From the NCBI GenBank assembly GCA_025201365.1, contig JAIXMF010000004.1:124001-188000 (forward strand): a stretch of 64,000 nucleotides of DNA. The letters are read 5' to 3'. The DNA comes from Syncephalis plumigaleata (Eukaryota; Zoopagomycota; Zoopagomycetes; Zoopagales; Piptocephalidaceae). Position numbers and translations under genes: made by a program. This document shows, piece after piece, positions 58,653 through 64,000 of this stretch. How positions within the stretch are numbered: position 1 is the first letter of the stretch; every line of letters begins with the position of its first letter. Under the pieces are notes generated by a model that had not been told where the DNA came from, ran no database searches, and was given only the letters and a program-made list of their open reading frames with translations.

Positions 58653-58908
58653 ATGGCACGTCTGCGCTACTTTGATGCCATTCAATTGAACGAGCGCAAA
58701 GGCCAGCCAGTTAGTCAGATGGACAAGGTATGAATGCTACAGGCGATAATGATAGCCATTCATTTGACTAGCATATACTGCTGCAGCTACTACTACTACT
58801 ACTACACTACTGCTCTACACCCAATTGATGATATACTATTGTTGTGATTATTACTTACTTGCTAAAAGAATGAGACTATTGGTATTCGGTTAGACAAGCA
58901 AGTAACTG
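58653..58908 (+). CDS. possible gene start, two exons
   Basis: Exon 58653-58727 reads MARLRYFDAIQLNERKGQ and PVSQMDK up to a GTATGA donor. A second exon, 58869-58908 (NETIGIRLDKQVT), has good acceptor and donor sites and joins in phase. In-frame VCVTNN just upstream after TATGCAG suggests an earlier exon. I cannot find continuing exons to the right, so the gene is partial or broken. No family recognised. Confidence 0.35.
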
Positions 58909-60909
58909 GTGAGTAGCAATTGCAGTGCTATTGTAGTAAAGAGAAAAGGTAGACAAGTGGAATGGAATAAGATGAGTGACGGCACACAATAAGTGGAATG
59001 TCTAAAGAGAAAACAGGAATAGCAACTCCTTTACCAAAAGCGAACAGGATACGAAACCGTCGTTGTAGTTGTGACGGTAATAATATACTATCAATAGAAG
59101 TGGGTGAGTTGTTAGCGAGCGGACCGTCAAATATGAAAAAGAATAGAGAGGAGAGGAGAGTAAGAGAGAGAGAGGAAGCGACGCTTTTCAATGACAAAGA
59201 CTTGGTTCACCAGGGCCACGATTAAATAGAAGAAAAGTGGATGTACGCACACGTATGCACATACAAAGTGGCAACGCAGATATGAAAATGTTTAATTGCT
59301 GCCGCGTTGATCGAGTAGTCCAGTAGACGTACAAGAAAATAGAGACTAGAATAGAAAGGAGAAGGGAAGAAACGATAGTGACAAAGTGAACTTTGCGTTG
59401 ATACCGGCTATGCTTTTCTTACTTTTGTATCTTATATGACGCAATAGATTATTCAGGTGTAGAGAAGAGACTACACACACACGCACACGTACGATAATGA
59501 AAATATGAAGCGTATTGAAAGAGGAAAAAAGGTGTAGGAGAAGAATAGGACTTGTAAGTGGGTGAAGGTGATCAAGTACACTTTTATAATTATTGCCAGT
59601 GCCATTATTACGGTCAGCATTCCTGTATTGTAAACTGGATTCTCAGATCTTGTTTCAATCCTCGCTAATAACGCGTTTCCAATGGAGCATATGAACATGA
59701 TTGCTAACTTGTGGCTCCGTGCAATGTCATGATATTGGTGTTGACGGTACTGAATCACGCTACTCATCCGGTTGGGGAAAGTAAAAAAAACATCATCTAC
59801 TTGAGTGTATACTATCTCGGATGAGCAATAGAGTTCTCTATAATTACCGCTGTACTCGATCTACCTTTCTCCCCACTCACCAACCTAATTGTCGCAATGA
59901 TTGGGGATGATAAGATAGAATACAATGTAAAGATGCCGATGCGATGTGATATGTCATTGCTAGAGAGTGGATCTATTTTCCCGTTCTCGTATTTGAGAAG
60001 TAATAGTAACATCAAGTTTGGTGATATTCCTCAACATTGACCAATTAATTATTTAATGATATGGCTATTTCTCATTTGTAACATTGTTTTAGCAGATATT
60101 CCATTAATGCGATGTCATGTGATCTAGTGGCAAATCCGATGATGATGATGATGATCATATGACGAATTCATGGTTTATTATAGACCTGAAATGCGTATAC
60201 AATTGAGGTAGGCAGATATGTAACAATGTCGCCTAGTAAATGGCCATATTGAAGGATAAACAAACGGTTAGACAGATAAAATGACTACTAGTCCAGTCTA
60301 CGATACTACATATATGTTATGTAATGAAGGAATACAAGCATGCATTAACGTATGCTCATCGTTATCGTATGGTAAATGCTATAAAAGTAATATGCTAGAT
60401 GTCATTCTAATAATGATATGCACGCATACCATGAATAAGCAAACGTTTGTATATGTGTATATCTCCTATTTCCATTCAGTACAGGCCATATATCATCGTC
60501 TGTATCAAATATATTAAATTTGCTTCTGTCAATAAATATTCATAATCACCTGTATACACTTGTCTAAACGCGTTTACATTTGGTCATATCTAAAAAGCAA
60601 ACAACTTAAATCAGTACAATGCAATCGTATCATACTATCATTACATGCATTAGACATTATTTTATCATCAAATCTATTACCATTCAATAGGTTAGTGCAT
60701 ATCGGTCAGCTATTACGACATTTAGCACATCATACACTAGTAGTGTATTACCAGCTGTAAAGGTATACCACATTGTAATTGACACTCCATTGTAGGCAAT
60801 GTTTAATGATACAACGTTCTACGGACTACTTGGTCGACTACACATCGTGGCAACATATGTCGTATGAATGTACCAGATTGAGATATTCACTTTTATTATT
60901 CCTTGATGT
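58909..60909. other. gene-poor region
   Basis: Purine-rich strand with GAGA tracts (59000-59200), AC-rich runs near 59470 and AT-rich DNA. No exon with splice support was found. Confidence 0.5.
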
Positions 60910-61895
60910 CTACATAGTTAATCGATGATTACCTCGAATAAACGCATACTGATCGTAAAGGTCGACCGTCAACTGTCGTCCACTGAACCAGCGGCCATAA
61001 AGCATCTTCACCACTTGCTGTGCATCAGACACGTCATCAAACTGCACGAATATATAGGCGGCACCAGCGGTATCGTCGTCAACTTCAATGTGAATACAGG
61101 TTACGACATCAAAGCGACGACACTCCTCCTCGAACACTTCGCTTAGTGCATCGTCCGCTTCACCGGCAGTGACTGCATTAGCAATACGCACCACAGTAGT
61201 TGTCGTGTTGTCGCTCTTTTGTGCTCGATCATGTGCAACACGAGCTGCCTATACCAGCAATGTTATTCGATATACCAGTACATACGTGTTGCCTACCTCT
61301 TCACTCTGTGCGAGTTTCTGCATTACCGCATAGCGCTGACCTCCTTAATGCTGATGTTTTCTTCATTCAATACGCTATTCAATGGTTCCACCGGTGATAT
61401 TGCCATGGATTGTCCTGTCAAGATATTGGTATAGTATACTTAGATTGCTATGTATGTATGTATGTACATGTATGCTACCTTTGACCATAGTACTCGTAGT
61501 AGCTGTATTGGCTATCGCGGCAGTGATGCTTGAAGTGGTGCCAATCCTTTTAATGCTTCATGCCTTTGATCAATGTACCAGGCACCATGGCCGTAATAAC
61601 ATGAAGATTATTACCGCCTAGCTCGAATTCATTCATTGCTGCTATGGTCATTGGCTCTACTTCATCTGATTCAAATCAATAAATCTAGTGCAATTTAGTA
61701 AATGGATTTATATACATGTCTTTTGCTATCATCTTATCCGTAGGTCCTGTGCTGTCTTGTAGTAGTATTCGTCTAATGTTATTAACAATTTAATGGCTAG
61801 CAACCTAGTGAATGGAATGATCACGTATGCATATATGCTTACAACAAGAATGCAATGCTCAATTTTACCAAATGCATCAATGATAGTTTACAGTG
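60910..61895 (-). pseudogene. PUF60-like splicing factor relic
   Basis: The right part carries a piece of RRM2 (TIIDAFGKIEHCIL near 61850-61890), then PMTIAAMNEFELGG (near 61630-61660), then EENISI...QRYAVMQKLAQSEE (61270-61385). A C-terminal UHM domain, VVRIANAVTAGEADDAL to LYGRWFSGRQLTVDLYDQY, ends at 60910. The order matches PUF60, the U2AF-like poly(U)-binding factor. RRM1, most of RRM2 and the GYGFIEYE segment are missing. The frame is one base short near 61345 and at further points (about 61570 and 61880), so I call it a decayed or partial copy. The UHM itself is intact. Confidence 0.6.
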
Positions 61896-62549
61896 TCAAC
61901 TATACCATACTAAATAAATCGGATCAACATTACAAATACTCGCATACTCCATAATCATATGCAGTATTCGATGAGCATTTTAAACCGTGTATTTAATAAA
62001 TATGTTATACTGATAATGCTTACGGTTAACTGCATAGGAGTAGCAACGAGTAAACAAATAGAATACACGATAGACAATATAATAAACAAGCAGCAACTAG
62101 TAGAATGACTGACTTGTCACGAACGAGCAAGGAATGAGCAAGGAAGGGTGCATGAACACGTATGCCAGTTTATTCGAAGAAGCAGTGTATGCTTGTATGT
62201 GGTAAACAGAGTATGGAGATGGCAGTAAACAAATAAAAATACAAATAAAAGCATGACGTAATAGTGGCATACAAACAGATGACGGAAGAGAGTGGTAAAA
62301 GTGAAAGGTGCATATTACAACGAGAACAGTAAACGCTTAAACATTGATAAATAAGCAGGACAGTGATAGAAAACAAAGGACTAGAACGAACAATAAACAA
62401 GGCTTATTGGTATATAATAATAACGACAAGTGAGCATGTAGATAGGCTAGAGGAAGAGGAAAACAAAGAGATAAATAAATAGCATAGAGATAGTATGCAG
62501 AATAGCTGCTATTGGGAATGTGTATGTTAAAGTGAAAGAGGAAGTAAGT

Positions 62550-62800
62550 GGAATGCGAATGACGCGAATAAGACGCGTATTACTGAGAAAGTGAATAGAA
62601 GGAAAAGAAATAACTAGCATATAGTTAAGAGGAAGTGGACGCGTGTTATTTACTGACAAGTGGAATGTAGTTGGCACGAAGAAGGCACTTACTGTTTAGT
62701 GATGAGGGAAATGACGGGGGAATGTAGTTGGCACGAATAAGACAGTATGTGAAAGAAGTCAACGACAAGTAGAATGCAGTCAAGACTAAGAAGACGGCGT
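62550..62800. repeat. degenerate roughly 60-bp repeats
   Basis: AATGTAGTTGGCACGAA occurs at about 62665 and again about 59 bp later, and weaker versions (AATGCAGTCAAGACTAAG, AATGCGAATGACGCGAATAA) lie on either side. No coding potential seen. The rest of 61900-63138 is AT-rich without recognised genes. Confidence 0.5.
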
Positions 62801-63138
62801 TGATAAAGAAGTAAAGGAAACAGCAATGAAATGGATACTTAGAATGGATTAGTACATCATTAATGCCATTAGACACTAATAACAAACATGTCAATTAGTA
62901 TTAGTGCTTATGATTGCTAGTAATACAAATAAACTAGATATATTTTTATTGAGCATCTTTGAATGGTTCTATTTGAATGACAATGCATTGCTTTGTGTAC
63001 TTGGCTCATGTGTATAGACTACTACAATAAAGATATTGCTACAATGGTGTCAAGACAATGACGTGATGTGTTAGTTGGCGTGTAGATTAGCAATACAATA
63101 TATCATTATATACGAACTACGAAAAATCACATATAAAA

Positions 63139-64000
63139 ATGAAGCTATACAAGCAATCGGTAAGCTAGAACACCTGCCCTTTACTGCTTTTATTGCGATG
63201 CGTATTGACTACAACTTTTTTTACTTATCTTAGCTATATCAAAAGGTGAGATGGGGGTGCTAAAGAATGCGCATTGGTATGATGTCTATCGTCGACGCAT
63301 AACCACGGAAAGCAGCTGGCGCCGTGGTTATTTCAACAGCGTCAGCGTCAAATTCGAGGCAGGTTCCACATTTGAGCCTGTGGCCGTCATCAGACGGTCT
63401 CTCTCGATAGCCACCGGTGTTTTCTTAGAACACAGCCAGCGCGATGGCGAAGAGTGGTTGAATACATGGTATTATATTGAGAATGCAGCGCATCAGGGAC
63501 TTAAGCGCAACCATGGTAAGTTTGCAAGTTACACATTTTCAGATGTAACCAGCAGTTGGGCACCACACAAATGTACTTGCGATCTGGTTCCAGGTCCAAT
63601 ACATTGGCGACCATTACGCCGTTTACATCAAACAGCAATATAACCAGCAAAGCGAGCATTTGCAATCGCTGGTTATATCAACACGCGGCAAAGGGACTCA
63701 ACACGAATACGCTGCTGTGGACATCCTTAAAAAGCCCAAGTAAAGGGTGTCAACGGCAAGTGGGACTTCTATGCGAGAAGTCCCAAAAATAACAATTTTT
63801 TAAGGTAAGTATTATATAATTAACACACAAATATACTAATATTAATTATACAGTAAATATAACTTTATTAGATATAGAAAAAGTTGTCAAATATATCGGC
63901 AACGTTGACGATGGCTGGAATATAATTTGCATTTACGAAACAAACAACAATGTAGCAATATTATATACAGCTAAAGTGAAGGAACGAGGGTCACAACGGT
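63139..64000 (+). CDS. unrecognised gene, runs off the right edge
   Basis: A possible first exon MKLYKQS (63139) ends at GTAAGC. After an acceptor near 63233 the frame from 63251 reads MGVLKNAHWYDVYRRRITTE, WRRGYFNSVSVKFEAGSTF, EPVAVIRRSLSIATGVFLEH and EEWLNTWYYIENAAHQGL. Later protein-like stretches are YIGDHYAVYIKQQYNQQ, VNGKWDFYARSPKNNNFL and, after an intron ending at 63852, DIEKVVKYIGNVDDGWNI. The frames are not continuous (about three changes). The 63250-63750 part is richer in GC than its surroundings. No family recognised. Confidence 0.45.

Noticed and set aside
60560-60760. Open frame of 66 residues with helical look
   Set aside because: No ATG at a good place, no splice support, AT-rich, no family recognised.

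Overview
The window reads as a nuclear chromosome segment of an early-diverging fungus. The signs are dense GT-AG introns of about 50-100 nt, a protein O-mannosyltransferase of the PMT4 type, a Cbp3/UQCC1 chaperone, a fungal-style bHLH factor, a WNK-type kinase and a Ty3 chromovirus. Placement near the zygomycete-grade lineages (Zoopagomycota-like) is inference only. The sequence is AT-rich with many microsatellites.

Layout. 0-8 kb: the start of an Abp1/drebrin-like gene, a small doubtful gene, a NUDT19-like Nudix hydrolase, and a WNK kinase spread over three frames. 8-13 kb: a gene-poor stretch. 13-24 kb: bHLH factor, a 7TM receptor-like protein with an ectodomain, a fossil gag-only gene, a NOL8-like RRM protein and the spliceosomal WD40 protein Prp4. 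24.4-38.2 kb: the most remarkable part. A compact gene with a signal peptide is followed by a gene (25409-38233) whose coding sequence seems to be cut into about 92 micro-exons. About 75 of these are exactly 3 nt, eight are 6 nt, one is 18 nt and four are 21 nt, separated by related introns of about 80-90 nt. The two genes share their 5' leader, first codons and terminal exon. A whole-looking Ty3 element with apparently identical LTRs sits in antisense inside one of the introns. 38.8-45.6 kb: PMT4, a secreted protein of unknown function and an E3D/UBE3D-like protein. 46-53 kb: a ubiquitin-like protein with a 60-bp coding minisatellite, two related 7TM genes and Cbp3. 53-64 kb: a PH-FYVE protein, a VAP-like MSP membrane protein, a PUF60 relic, gene-poor DNA and an unrecognised gene at the right edge.

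A second pattern cuts across the window. WNK, bHLH, NOL8-like, Prp4 and the PUF60 relic contain about 20 reading-frame breaks, and every one has the sign expected of a single missing nucleotide, on either strand. Other long genes (PMT4, PH-FYVE, VAP-like, Cbp3, receptor, Nudix) can be read through their introns without any break. Clustered assembly deletions are the simplest explanation, but the clustering deserves a check.
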